Shown here: positions 20,378 through 31,799 of the stretch, piece by piece
Layout: the number at the start of each line of letters is the position of its first letter
Position numbering within the stretch: the first letter of the stretch is position 1
NCBI GenBank assembly: GCA_032622095.1
Contig: CP136066.1
Location: forward strand, 49,510,911-49,574,910
Source of the DNA: Siphonodentalium dalli
Lineage: Eukaryota > Mollusca > Scaphopoda > Gadilida > Siphonodentaliidae
DNA length: 64,000 nt
Direction: 5' to 3'
Position numbers and translations under genes: made by a program
Notes under the pieces: generated by a model
Database searches by the model: none
Told to the model about the DNA's origin: nothing
The model's input: the letters and a program-made list of their open reading frames with translations, nothing else

Positions 20378-21258
20378 ACCCTAAATCTTGTTGGATAAGA
20401 AGTTATCCAACAGTCAATCAACCGTTGTATGCCCACAGCACCTATCTACGTTGCGTGAAAAGTTGGATCACAATTTTGTTGGATATACTTTTACACAACG
20501 TTGCATATATATTTACTACCAACGGTTGTATGTTAATTATACAACGGTTGGATGAAATTTCACACAACACTCAATCAACGTTAATTGCCCACAGCACTTA
20601 TCTACGTTTATTGAACTGTTGGGTGTTGGGTAGAGTTGGATGACATTTGTTGATTGGAAAGTTTACCCAACGTTGATTGGAAAGTAAAATGGGACAAGAC
20701 GTCGTGGATAGCTTTGCCGGTATAGTATACCTTTGTTATAATTATTCTTTGTATGATACACTGATTATGTAGGCTTTATGTGTTGAGTGAATGGGTGTAC
20801 TACTTTAGTCAAATTAGTGCCGTCAGCAGTTGTGTAAATTCGTAAACTTCAAAATTTGGCAAATATAAATAAATACACTCAATACATAAAGTCTACATAA
20901 TCAGTGTATCGTACAAAGAATAATTACAACAAAGGTATACTATACCGGCAAAGCTATCCACGACATCTTGCCCCATTTTCCAGTCGCTCAGGAGTTTTTT
21001 CACGCAGTCGTCCAATTTGTTTTGAAATATTTGGAGCCAAAAACTCGCATGCTTGCCCGCACCGGAAACGCGCTGCTATTGGATGACCCGGTCACGTGGC
21101 GGTTTTATCCAATGTGGTATGAAAGTAATACCACAGAAGACAGTTCACGCAATCAGTTGTATACACCGCACTATATATATAAACTGTTGGATAATAAGTA
21201 CACAACAAATTCGCACCCAACGAGTTGTATACAACGTTCATCCAACTAGATTTAGGAT
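20378..21258. mobile_element. Palindromic DNA element inserted in the retrotransposon (881 bp)
   Basis: The ends read CACCCTAAATCTTGTTGGAT and, in reverse complement from the right, CATCCTAAATCTAGTTGGAT. Inside, ~95 bp at 20,690-20,785 (from AAATGGGACAAGACGTCGTGG) is repeated in reverse at 20,880-20,978, around a ~95 bp centre. The outer parts are rich in GTTGGAT, CAACGTTG and CCAACG motifs in both orientations. No transposase is encoded. A target duplication is not clear; TA is possible. The retrotransposon text resumes on both sides. Confidence 0.7.
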
Positions 21259-21510
21259 GTAGAAATCAGACGGTGGGACCCAGAAAAAAATGTAGAGTAT
21301 CAAACCAACATCGATTACACGAGATCTAAAAACATTCTGGAATGCCTCAATTCTATAGAAGGAAATACCATATTTTCGGACATTGACAATGTGAGCCGTG
21401 ACATTTCTGACATGCTTGTATCCGCGGCAAGGAAAACTTTTGGTGTTAAACGAAAGAAGGGAAATAACAAATCGCGTCAGAAACCTTGGTTTGATACGGA
21501 TTGTCGCGAC
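21259..21510 (+). pseudogene. Retrotransposon ORF2 linker region
   Basis: The plus-strand frame reads RRWDPEKNVEYQTNID, then LECLNSIEGN, VSRDISDMLVSAARKTFG and RQKPWFDTDCRD. The WFD..C motif is typical of the segment between endonuclease and RT in lophotrochozoan APE-type elements. The frame ends at the hAT insertion; the sequence on its far side (DARKKFHMKISDYN) continues it. Confidence 0.65.
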
Positions 21511-23781
21511 CACCGTGGGGGAACTATTCCTGGCGATTTGGTTCTCTACCGAGCTTTATTTACATTCCCTACCGAGCAAAGTTTCCGATTCTTTGCATTT
21601 TGCTCATTTTCGTGACATCGTCATACTCACAGCAAGTTTTCTGCCACGTGTTACCTCGAATCATTACAACAGAAGGAGCAATGGACGCACAAGTGAAGGT
21701 TAGTAATGTATGTCCCAAAATCGAGTCAGTTTATGGTCAGAATTTCAAATGTTATTGTGAAATTATACGGTATGTGTCAGTTGGTGACAACAATTCTTCA
21801 TTTCCATAACATTTTACAAACTAATACTCATAAACACTTTTAAAATATGAGGCCCATGATATACACAGGGGATGCTAAAAAAAATCAACTATAACTCGCA
21901 AATAGTTTTTTAGAAAAGATGCTATAATGAAAATATGGTGAAGGTTCCGGTTCTCTGTTGAGGGCTCCGATTCTTTACAACTTACTCGCGGTGGCTCCGG
22001 TTTTCTACAAATGTGCGGAGTAGTTGTACATGTCCTCATCAAACGCCATAATCATGTTTAAACAATTATTGGGCTAAAACAAGATATTGTATTGGGTTCA
22101 TATTACCTAAATACAGTTATCTGCTCACAATTATAACATCTCTATCTCACAAAGTTACGACATGAAAGCAATTACTAAGCACTAATCATATTGTTTCTCG
22201 AGGACATTATTTCTCTTCGCGTACACGTACGTTTGACAGATCCAGTTCCTAAAGTGTCTGTATTGTTTGATAGGTATAACAAAAGACGTTTCAGCCAGCG
22301 GAATAATAAATTTAGCATATGTCACTGGGCAATGTTCGTTTGTTTTATTTTTTAGTATAAACTGGAGCAGGAATTGTGACTATTATTGGAACTCTAACAC
22401 ATTTCTGAAAGTAATTTTATTTTATGATAATTTTAAGTGAATTATATGTAATAGTGTGCGTTTCTCCTGTTTATGATTAGGCGCAGTGAAGGAAATACGT
22501 CTACGAACGAGTTTTTTTTATTCTTTCTGTCCCTCGATTTTGGGGGAGACTATTGAAATAGCCGGTGTCCGTCCGTCCGTCCGTCCATCGAGTCGTCGGG
22601 ACGCCCGTGTGTCCGTCCGCGCGGAAAGATTCCGGATGAAAACTTCATTTTTGGGCTAACGGATCGAAAACAAATTTGGTATGCGAGCTTATGAGCTCGA
22701 GATAGGTCCGGAGTTATGGCCCGTTTTTTCGATTTAGAATTTTGTCGTTTTGAGGTTTGCGGGTGATAATTTAAGATTGTGTGATCGGAGAACCATATTT
22801 GGAATGTGAGTTTATGAGCCTCAAATACAGATACATTTCGAATATGGGTTCGGTCCGCCCAATTTTGCCGGAGTTATGGACCTTGTCGACTTAAAAATTG
22901 CCGATAATTTTGGTTTCCGGGTTTCCGGGTGATAACTTTTAGTTACCTGGTTGATTTTAAATTCAACATGAAGAACATGCCAAGTTTGAAGTTGGTCACG
23001 GTGAATTTCGACATAATTAAAAAAATCAATATAAATTACTAAAAATCCACCTTTCGTGGGACACGTGGTCACTGACCTGTTATTGTTGTTGCTGTTGTTG
23101 TTGTTGTTCTTGCTGGAAGTATTTCTGCAAAGAGATAAGACACTTTTAAGCGTTTCGCCAGTCTTGATTGTTGAATTTCCATTGCTGAATATATATTCTA
23201 TGCTATTATTGTCAAGCATTTATTGGACATGGAAACGAGACGCTGCAGGGCATACACTCATCACACACACCAATGACCTCGAAATCGTCTTGCTGTGCGG
23301 CGTATCGAGTGATGATATTCGCAACAAACAGTACAAGACGAAGAATTTCTGGATTATTCCAAAACACTACCCTGTGATCTGGCAACACTCCACTTAAACG
23401 AGGGTGATTGCGTTTTGACTTTTCCGGATGAAACCGAAACCGACATACCCGAAAGACCTCTGAGAAAGTGAGGCGAGATGTGAGTTCACACAAAGAGCTG
23501 TTTCAAGAAGAATCGGACATTGACATGACAGAATCTGACACTACTCATGGTATAGACGAATTGTCACAGTTGTTGCCAGATATATATAGTAGATATTCTC
23601 GCTGTGCATGACTGACTGGAGGAGTGGCAATATTTCATGCTAGAGTTAGCAACCGGATGTTTGACTTTAAATAACATTGCCTTTCAATTGTTATCGATGT
23701 CGGTAAAATATGGATATTCGGTTCTATCTAGCGATGACATAAAAATGTGGTCATTAACATTAGGGACCATTATAGGAAGCT

Positions 23782-23817
<36 letters not shown>

Positions 23818-24318
23818 TTGGTGTAAATTTTGTAATTGCAATTAAGTGTTCTTTGAACGAACTGTATTATATGGGACGCGCCAATCGATCTGAATACCCA
23901 TGTCAATGCACATGCCGCCGCTCATCATGTGTCATGTTTATGACTAATTATGTAGCCATATTGGTAGAAATCAAGCGGATGGCATGTACTACTTTATCTA
24001 AGGCAGAGAATCGAGCTATTCGCAGAGATCCGAGCGCTCGGTTGAGAATCGGAGTCCTCCGCAGAGAATCTGAATCGGAAAATAGAAACTCAATTTCCGT
24101 GCATTTCGGGATTAGTTTTTAACTTTTTTTTTACAAAAAGTGATGGTCAGTGACTATGATTTCACGATAGCGCTATGAAACCCATGAAAAACTGTTCTAA
24201 TGTTGTTTTTTGTACGTTTTACGCCGCGATTGCTCGATAGAGAATTGGAATCGTCGCTCAAAACTGCTCACGCAACTCGGTAGAGAACCGCATCGCCAGG
24301 AGTAGTTCCCCCACAGTG
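21511..24318. mobile_element. Non-autonomous hAT-like transposon (2,808 bp) with 8 bp target duplication
   Basis: Terminal inverted repeats of about 43 bp with about five mismatches start CACCGTGGGGGAACTATTCC on the left and CACTGTGGGGGAACTACTCC on the right (reverse complement). The flanks GTCGCGAC (21,503-21,510) and GCCGCGAC (24,319-24,326) match in 7 of 8 bases, the target-duplication length of the hAT superfamily. Subterminal GATTCT / AGAATC motifs are frequent at both ends. Inside are a GTCC microsatellite and a GGTATGCGAGCTTATGAGC-type repeat (22,550-22,990), a TTG/CTG tract (23,080-23,118) and (AG)n at 23,787-23,813. I see no hAT transposase; the frames at 23,056-23,397 and 23,637-24,122 lack family motifs. 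Confidence 0.8.
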
Positions 24319-24326
24319 GCCGCGAC

Positions 24327-25290
24327 GCTCGTAAGAAATTTCATATGAAAATATCCGACTATAATCGGGACAAAACGATTGAAAATAAACTTCTAATGAA
24401 TTAGTCGGCCATACATTATCGGAAACTGATGGATAGCAAAATCAAAAATAATAACGCATCCAATGTCGACGAACTCAAAAGATTCAATAAGTCTTCGCCG
24501 AAGGAGTTTTGGAAAGAACTCAATAGACTTTCGAATTCTGGTGCCAACGCAAATGATGGTCATAAACAATGTCAGATGCCCCCAAATGTGTGTCATGATC
24601 ATTTCAAAAAAATACATACCTCAGAACACAGTGACGATAATTTGAGCAGACGTGTTGATTCTGAAATTGATTTATCAAACTCGACTTATCTCAATGACTC
24701 GATAACTGATGAAGAGGTACGAAGGGCAATAATTAAAACTCGGAATAATAAAGCCCCGGGATCCGACATGGTTCATAACGAGTATATAAAGTCGTCTTTA
24801 GACCAGTTGTTGCCATTGTATACTAAATAGTTCAATGTGATATTAAATTCAGGTATATTTCTGACAGATTGGGCGATTGGAATGGTCCAACCGATATACA
24901 AATAATCGGGTGAACCTGGAAGTCCGGACTCGTATCGTGGAATAACATTACTTAGTTGTCTATCAAAAGTTTTTACTACTATTTTGAATGCTAGATTAGT
25001 TTCGTACTCGGATGACAATGAGACGATAAGTAAATTCCAGACTGGTTTCAGAAGTGGCCATTCTACAATTGACAATATATTTGTATTACATAGTATTATA
25101 AATTTATACCTGTCGTCTGGTCGAAAGTTATTTTGTGCATTTATCGACTTTCGCAAGGCTTTTGATTTAGTATGGCGAGAAGACTTATGGTTGAAGCTAA
25201 TTCAAATCGGTATTAATGGGAAAATATTGACACTTATAAGAAACATGTACAGCAAATATACTTGTATACGACAACAAACCAAGCCAGACG
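24327..25290 (+). pseudogene. Reverse transcriptase N-terminal part of the retrotransposon
   Basis: Segments read DARKKFHMKISDYNRDK, then a stop, then DSKIKNNNASNVDELKR, SPKEFWKELNRLS, NKAPGSDMVHNEYIK (RT region 0), a stop at 24,828-24,830, DSYRGITLLSC, FQTGFRSGHSTIDNIF (RT region 2) and FIDFRKAFDLVW. The Asp in FIDF is the first catalytic aspartate, at about 25,145. The text breaks off after NMYSKYTCIRQQ, and the YxDD-bearing core is missing, so the polymerase could not work. Confidence 0.8.
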
Positions 25291-25509
25291 GCTGAAATCA
25301 AATGGTTGAATCTCGTGAAGGAATCTCTGCGCGAAGTAGGACTAACATATAATTGGGAAACCTAATCATCTCTTACGAAATCTGAAATCCGAAATTGTAA
25401 ATCAAACATGATCGAATAACACTGGACACAAATATTCAGTGATATTAAAAACTCAGATTCATCCAGAGCAATTGTGTACATTTGTTATATCCCCCTAAAC
25501 ACCTGACAG

Positions 25510-25777
25510 CATAATTAGTGAAAATCAGAACATCAAACCATATAGATTACCAATCGAAAAAGCGCGATGGCATAAAACAGAGAGTAAGATGTGCGATACA
25601 TGTAAATCTGACACAATCGGAGACGAGTATCATTTTATACTCGTCTGTGGCAAATATAAATGTCTACGAGAGCGCTATATCCCAAAATATTACTGGGAAA
25701 ATCCTTCGCGCGAAAAGTTTCATGGGCTCTTGTCAATAGAAAATATTTTCTCGTATTTTCCTAAACATTGCCTTTAG
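25510..25777 (+). pseudogene. Retrotransposon C-terminal CCHC-type segment
   Basis: Text ENQNIKPYRLPIEKARWH precedes CDTCKSDTIGDEYHFILVC, a C-x2-C..H-x4-C zinc-knuckle-like pattern common at the C-terminus of APE-type elements. LLSIENIFSYFPKHCL and a stop follow. It joins the RT fragment through an internal deletion and frame change around 25,290-25,510, where fragments such as IVYICYI are visible. Confidence 0.65.
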
Positions 25778-25779
25778 AG

Positions 25780-26400
25780 AAGTCTCATAATTTCAATTAA
25801 TTGTATACCTTGTGGAAGGCAGCTGAATTAGCTCATTGCATGGTCAAAAATTCAAACTGATAGTCAAAAGGAAATTGAAAACATAAGAAGAATATAACTT
25901 ATATATATATATATACACACACGGTTTTTGAAAGAACAAAATAAGGAACACGAAAAAAAAAAAAAAAAAAAAACACGTTTGTAGGGAGGGGTCGCATTTC
26001 CATTGTGTACATATTGTATATAAAATATTGTATATGTGTTATTGCATGTTACTCATTAATTAGTTTCTTCGCAATAAAGCATTTATTCAGTAGTATCGCC
26101 ACAATCATATGACACTGCAGATGTTTTAAAGTTCATGCTGTTAGCTGCGGCATGTATTTATTTTATAAGCATGTCTGTGATCGTTTTGTTTTAGTCTTTG
26201 TCTAATGTTTCGTGTTTTTTTTCTTTTCCTTTCTTCTGTCCGAAACATCCACTTGATTATTGTTGCTCTCACACGGTTGTGAGATATATGGTAAACGTTA
26301 TTGGCAGTACTTATATAGTACGGCACCGGTATGTACTATTATGTATTTATGTATTGAAACTATTATGTAAATATTGTACAGCAATCAATCTCCACAATTG
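25780..26400. other. Retrotransposon tail, simple repeats, no gene
   Basis: (TA)n at 25,900-25,914, then an A run at 25,954-25,973, probably the 3' end of the element above. Beyond it no feature is recognised. Confidence 0.45.
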
Positions 26401-26770
26401 GAGGCAATAAAGATATATATTCCATGGAGTTCTTATAGTTCGTTTCAAAACAAATCATTAAAACATAGTTATTTTCAGAATATCAGAATTGCGTTAGTTG
26501 AAATGAAATTTCTTATTGAGATAGAGTTATCCCTCTTGGTATGCATAAGTTATTTCCAAAATATCAGAACAGCGGTACCGATATTTCTTTCATGCAACCT
26601 AATGACTGCTTAAAACAATACATACTAATAATTCAACGGCATAGCACCGATATCCCATGGAATTCTTATATTTCGATTCAAAACAGTTCGTTTCAAAACA
26701 ACTCACATTTTAAAATAGTTCGTTTCATAAGTTAGTTTCAAAATTATCAAAACAGTGGTACCCAGTGTCC
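26400..26770. repeat. Degenerate repeat with TTCGTTTCAAAACA and CAGAATATCAGAA phrases
   Basis: CATGGA.TTCTTATA.TTCG.TTCAAAAC occurs at about 26,422 and 26,658, and variants of TATCAGAACAG..GGTACC at 26,484, 26,563 and 26,744. The period is roughly 235 bp with losses. The open frames here are incidental. Confidence 0.45.
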
Positions 26771-27077
26771 ATATTACCTTCCTAAGCTTATCCTGTCAAC
26801 ATATATTGTAAACCCGTCTGTATAGTAATATAATATACCATCATTTCTTAAACCGTTTGTTGCTCGAACTGGGCCACTTGCCATTCGCGCTTTCTTTATT
26901 TCTATAATCGTTCTACTTGCCCGGGGAGACAGATCAACACAAGCGGACATATGCTTGCTGCTCGGTCCTTTTCTCCTTTTCTATTCTACTCATGTTTTCA
27001 TCATCACAATGTTGTTCATCATAATTGTAATATTAATTGGGGCAAATATAATATTGTTTAAATCAATGACTGCTTAC

Positions 27078-27191
27078 CTGGACAGACATGCGCGTTTCCG
27101 GGTTTGCATTCACAAATGTTGTTTTTGCAGTATACATGATAATGGTTGACGCAGTCCTGGTTGTGTGTTCACGATTCCCCGAGTTTCTTGT
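27078..27191 (-). pseudogene. EGF-like (six-cysteine) exon with a stop at the first Cys position
   Basis: On the minus strand a 114-base segment is framed by a CACTTTCAG acceptor and a GTAAGC donor, phase 1 on both sides, the classical layout of shuffled extracellular modules. It reads DKKLGES, a TGA stop, then THNQDCVNHYHVYCKNNICE and CKPGNAHVC. Five cysteines remain, in the DC..C...C.C....C pattern of EGF/EB-type modules. The stop falls exactly where the first cysteine is expected (GESC in relatives), so a TGC or TGT to TGA change is the likely lesion. Neighbouring exons of the same gene were not found. Confidence 0.6.
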
Positions 27192-27321
27192 CTGAAAGTG
27201 ACAAAACACACATTATTACATATATAGAGTTAACAGAGGGGAATACTATGATTGGACGAAGCGCTATATCGAGTGAGACAATTGTGTTGGCCATTGCCCG
27301 GCGGCATTTAATTAAGAAATG

Positions 27322-27640
27322 TATGTTGATTTGCTTGCGTTATAGTATGGATGCAAGTTGGTCTGACATTTTGTGTGGAACGCGCAAAAATTACAGACCA
27401 ACTGGCATCCATACTCTATGGAACGCAACGAAATCAACATCCATTACTTATATTTACACTCAACCGAGTCAACTGGCAGATTAGAAGAGTTTTAAGCTCC
27501 CATTTCCAACGTTATTGTCGTGTATCGGTGCAAGTTGGGGTCAGCACACGACGTCATGTGACGTAATTTCGACCAACAAACGACCTACTTTCATGTTCCA
27601 CAACGCGAATGCATGTGTGAGTGTAAATATAACTCTTATG
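27322..27640. repeat. Foldback repeat, copy 1
   Basis: About 320 bp homologous, in reverse complement, to 48,785-49,130. It begins with a hairpin (27,322-27,369 with 27,391-27,440) around GTATGGATGCAAGTTGGTCT and continues with TTTACACTCAACCGAGTCAA, GGGGTCAGC.C.CGACGTC and GTTCCACAACGCGAATGCAT. The hairpin loop side is shortened compared with the second copy. Confidence 0.8.
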
Positions 27641-28965
27641 AACTCAAGAAATATGGTAATATGATCATACGTAATTTGCGCCCGTTTGTTACTGTTCATG
27701 GGATTTTCGGATGAATTTTTATCTTTAGATGGATTTGATAATAAACCGTAACGGGACACAAGACAATCATATGTATGTAAATAATCACATATAACGTAAA
27801 TGTTTGGCAGATGTGTTGTTTATCCTGACCGTGTAATACGTATCTCAGCTGTCTGGCCATCGACGCAGTCCTCAGTGTCTGGAGTTTTGCGCGCCGATGT
27901 ATGTTGTGACGTCATGATGCACGTCTTGATGTCATGACGCCTTTACTGGTTTTCCAAAAAGTGATCTTAAAAGGACTCTGCGATCTTTCAATCGGAACTT
28001 ATAGTTTCACTTTGTCGGCTTGAAACCTTTGAGAATAATTCATCAATCTTTTAGGCGAAAATACCATTAGAAAATGGAAGATAATATCTAAACGGCCAGT
28101 AAGGCCCCTATATTCCTCTTTCGGGGCAAATATTTTTAATAATTTTATAAAATATGTAAACAAAACTTGTTCATGCAATTTCACTATTTTGTTAACCAGA
28201 CCTTTGGTTTAATTTACATTCAATTTTTTAAATATCTTTGGCTTTAGGAGCATGTTGTTCCTACATATGATGAAGTATAGCTAACATTTGCTGGAACAAA
28301 GTTTTTTATATTTGCCCTGGAGAATTTTGCCCAATTACACATTTCGAGGTGGTATTAATCAATACAAAATGGCGGCCGTCGCCAACAATAATTTTGGACT
28401 CGGCTGACACTTGAGTTATGAATAAATTATCTATTTTAGGTAAGTTCAGTCTATTTTAAAATTGGGCTGAAAAAGTCGATTAGTATATCTCATATCCGCA
28501 TACGTATACCCTAGATCGCTTCGCTTCCGCGGCTTCGCCGCGGGGGAGCGGACGCTATAAGCCTTTCACAAGCTCTGCGATTTTTCGAAAAATTTACGAA
28601 CCTAATCGAACTATTTCACCGCCCACTTTATCTAATTTGTTCTGATTTTATCCAATATACACTATGCTTAATACTATGAAATCATCTATTATGTATCTAG
28701 CATTGACAACCTGCAATAATTGTCACCAACGACTGGAGACTATAAATTCTCAGTTTATTTCTCGTATCATAAACATGTTTAAGAGGGTAAATATATTAAT
28801 CTGAATCTGCAAGCGAACTATGGCCCTGGCCAAATCATTCGAACTACATGTATTACCCGCCTTCTGACGTCACGAATAACATACAAACGATTTCCAAATC
28901 AATCGCTGTTATGGAGCGCGTGAAATTTTCTTCAAATTATCTGCAAACGAGTGTTAGCGTTTTAA
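27641..28965. other. No gene; one strong GC hairpin
   Basis: The hairpin CCGCGGCTTCGCCGCGG lies at 28,527-28,543 with outer CGCT/AGCG pairing. On the minus strand it is followed 12 bases later by CTAG, but the next base is G, so the Helitron rule is not met. A cluster of GACGTCATGA palindromes lies at 27,909-27,940. Otherwise the region is AT-rich and unassigned. Confidence 0.4.
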
Positions 28966-29610
28966 CAGGTTACCAGTGGTATCATATACCATTGTAAGGA
29001 TACTGTTTTAGCGTTGACACGGACACACGTTTTAACAGGTTAGCACTGGTATAATATACCATTTTAAGGATCAGGTTTTAGCGCTGACATGGACACACGT
29101 TTAACACGTTAACACTTGTATACTATAAAGAGGATCTCACATTCTACTTTATACGGAATATACCAACAGAGTTCAATATATTCGATTTGAGCCGAGGTTT
29201 ACCGTGGCTCAAATAGAACTTAGTGGACGAGGTTGCTAAATTACGTATAAAATAGAACGAGTTTGAGATACCTTTTATCACATGATCAAATAAACGTCAT
29301 CGCACGCGTTAATATTACACGTGTGTCTTACCAATAATTATGAAGCTGGTTTTGTGGGTTAATTATGTGATAAAACAATATAAAATCGGATTTTCGCGTT
29401 GATATGGACACATGTTTTAACAATTTAACACTGGTATCATATAACATTGTAATGATCGGGTGTTAGCGGTGACGTTGACACACGTTTTAACAGGTTAACC
29501 CTGGTATCATATAACACTGTATGAATCGGGTGTTATCGCTGACATGGACAACTGTTTAACAGGTTAGCACTGGTATCGTTTAACATTATAATGATCGGGT
29601 GATAAATATC
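28950..29610. repeat. ~70 bp minisatellite in two blocks
   Basis: ACACGTTTTAACAGGTTA.CACTGGTAT followed by ATAACATTGTAA.GATCGGG and GCGTTGACA.GGACAC recurs near 28,952, 29,027, 29,096, 29,410, 29,481 and 29,550. Unrelated sequence at 29,130-29,390 separates the two blocks. Confidence 0.75.
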
Positions 29611-29643
29611 GCAGTGTTGGTAGGCGATTTAGGGTATACGTAC

Positions 29644-29764
29644 TTTGGAAAATTTGGTTTTGATTTCCCGGTTTAGCCACATTATTGGCTCCTTTCCCTT
29701 TGGGATGGGCTACCACCATGCCCACCAACGCCATAATTGCAACAGTTGCAAGAAAGGTTTTCAT
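29644..29764 (-). CDS. First coding exon of a small secreted protein (signal peptide)
   Basis: The minus-strand ATG (29,762-29,764, context CTTGAAG) opens MKTFLATVAIMALVGMVVA, a textbook signal peptide: lysine, a hydrophobic core, then small residues before a likely cut after VVA. The mature part begins HPKGKGANNVAKPGNQNQIF. A GTACGT donor follows at 29,643-29,638, leaving phase 1, the usual phase after a signal-peptide exon in secreted protein genes. The upstream minus-strand sequence has TTTATATGC about 55 bases before the ATG, a weak TATA-like candidate. Downstream exons would lie below 29,640 on the minus strand, where a minisatellite sits; none was found. The lysine- and glycine-rich N-terminus suggests a short peptide precursor, but I do not recognise the family. 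Confidence 0.6.
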
Positions 29765-29769
29765 CTTCA

Positions 29770-30351
29770 AGGACGATAGAGGATTTACGATGAATTACCT
29801 AAAACAAGAAGCATATAAATTCAGACACGATGGGCGTGTTTCGGTCAGTGTTAACGCTTATTGTACACTTCTGATTTTATTTCGGAACTTTTTTCTAGAG
29901 ACTTTCACCAAATTGAAAAATATAAAATATGTGAAGAAATATATCAGAATAACTGCTATATTTAGAGATGGACATATAGGTTACAGTCAAACTGTGGACG
30001 AATGGGAACTGAAAAACCTGAACTCGGTCAAGCCGTTGACGCATATCAACATAAATAATCACTGAATTTCCAACAGTTTCCGATTATTTGTTTGTGTAGT
30101 ATTCACCATCTGTACCACGATTGTGTTTTATGTGCCTTAACAATTGGTCTTTATGTGACTCTTATTTCAAAGTCAAAGAGCACACGAAGTACAGTATTGT
30201 CACGTGATTAATCCGTTCTGTACTAAATGGATTTCCCAGTCAGTTAAAAGGTGCACATCGGAATGATCTATTGTTGATTTGGAGGGATGACCATGTGATA
30301 CAAGCAGACGATATATACATTAACATGCAGAAGGGACAACATTTAATGAGC
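29770..30351. other. 5' flank of the secreted-protein exon; nothing else recognised
   Basis: AT-rich. The plus-strand frame at 29,685-30,065 overlaps the signal-peptide exon in antisense and looks incidental. Confidence 0.4.
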
Positions 30352-30396
30352 GAAATGTTTAGATAATAAGTTGTTAACTTATTATCTGAACATTTC
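30352..30396. repeat. Perfectly spaced 45 bp hairpin
   Basis: GAAATGTTTAGATAATAAGT is paired with ACTTATTATCTGAACATTTC. The 21 bp arms have one mismatch and a 3-base loop. The sequence is AT-rich and isolated. Confidence 0.8.
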
Positions 30397-31796
30397 CTTT
30401 GTGATAACTACTCACCAATTAGGTATAGAAAGGGTTAAAGGGGGACTTTACTCCAATGTTGTTGTTTGTCTCTTATAACTTTTTCGGACGTTAACAAGAA
30501 CAAAATGGACGCATAGACTTCAAACAATATGACGTCCATCGTTGTGGCCATTTTGCTTGATATCCATTATGTTTTTATAATCGCGTTATAGTAAGGTTAA
30601 TACCATGTGCGGTCTTGTGCTCAACTCTATTCGTTATTCTACCATTAGAGATGAGCCAAAAACCCGCCACCAATATCATTTACATGGTCGTTTTGTTTGA
30701 AAGTTTGTTTTTGTTAAACGTATTTCAGATATGTATGCCCAAATGTAGGGACAACACACCTATCTAAAAGCAATATATAAAGTCGTTACATAAAGTTTAA
30801 AAAAAATGTCAAAGCCATTTTCCATCCGTTTGATCCTATAAATGTTAGGTTCTGCTCGGATGCGGCGACACGTTTGACGATATCGTGGTGTACGATAAAT
30901 TATCAAATTCAAGTGAACAACATGGCCGTTTCGAATCGCCTTCATTTATAGCGTAAAAGTACTGTATAACAACGGATAAAACACGACATAGCACCCCGCT
31001 TTCAACTTTTATTTGGAGCCGACTTCGGCCTCGACTTACAGGTACACTTTTAGTGTGGCCTATACGGCTATATTTTACCATAACTTGGTGGTTTCAGAAC
31101 TAACGATGTGGTACGTTAGTTAATCTTACTGTGGTACTAGTATTATTTATTTAACCACAGTAACCAAGTACATTACATATGTGTTATTTGTTGCGACTGC
31201 CGTACACCACCTTAATTTTTCTAATTCATGACTGTTATTCACCCAGTTCATTTGTTCGTGAGCGACATGCACCAAGTTAATTCTTTTCACACAAACCTAA
31301 TTTGTTTTATGTCAACTAGACACTTAATAAATGTTTTATCAGTTTGTTAAATGTCTCACTCTATTTAGAATTTGGGCAGAACATATAAACTAATCGGCTC
31401 GAAACTTGCCAGTTGCACAATATAGCTTGGCAGCCTTAATTATCATGGTAAATGGGTTATTCCGCAAATATGTGGGTATTTGAAATAAATTAAAATAAAT
31501 TTATCGACATTTTTTCTATAACCATACAAAACACAGAATGATTAAGCATCATGTTTGTTTTCGCGCAAGTGCGAGATGCATCAACACGATCTTTGTGTAC
31601 ATCAAACGTTAGTTTCCAGTCAACTCAGTGCTCTCGGGCGAAAACCGAATTAAACATGTATTACTTTTATTAGTATACTAGTAGAACCTTGATCGTGATT
31701 TTGTACTTAATTCAATGTTTAATATCTCGATTTCAGGATTTCCATGAACTGTTCCCTGCATGTTCAGTAAAATTGGTCTGAATGTCTAATATAATC
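30397..31796. other. No recognised feature
   Basis: Two overlapping minus-strand frames at 30,760-31,081 have no domain or splice context. The rest is AT-rich with no repeats noticed. Confidence 0.4.
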
Positions 31797-31799
31797 GGC

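Larger units (their letters stand above)
19700..25973 (+). mobile_element. Decayed APE-type non-LTR retrotransposon, split by two nested insertions
   Basis: Four separated coding segments in the same order and direction read as one ORF2-like protein. They are the endonuclease (19,700-20,377), the endonuclease-RT linker (21,259-21,510), the RT N-terminal part (24,327-25,290) and the C-terminal zinc-knuckle part (25,510-25,777). Removing the insertions at 20,378-21,258 and 21,511-24,318 brings the segments together. Stops, frameshifts and an internal deletion of the RT core show that it is dead. A run of about 20 A at 25,954-25,973 may be its tail. The clade (Jockey/CR1/RTE-like) cannot be set by eye. 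Confidence 0.8.

Noticed and set aside
23056-23397. Leucine-rich N-terminus resembling a membrane segment
   Set aside because: The leucines come from a TTG/CTG simple repeat inside the hAT-like element.
23637-24122. 161-codon frame with an RERERE run
   Set aside because: The run is an (AG)n microsatellite and the rest shows no hAT transposase or host domain.
28523-28550. GC hairpin followed by CTAG as a Helitron 3' end
   Set aside because: The base after CTAG is G, not T, and no matching 5' TC end or family body was found.
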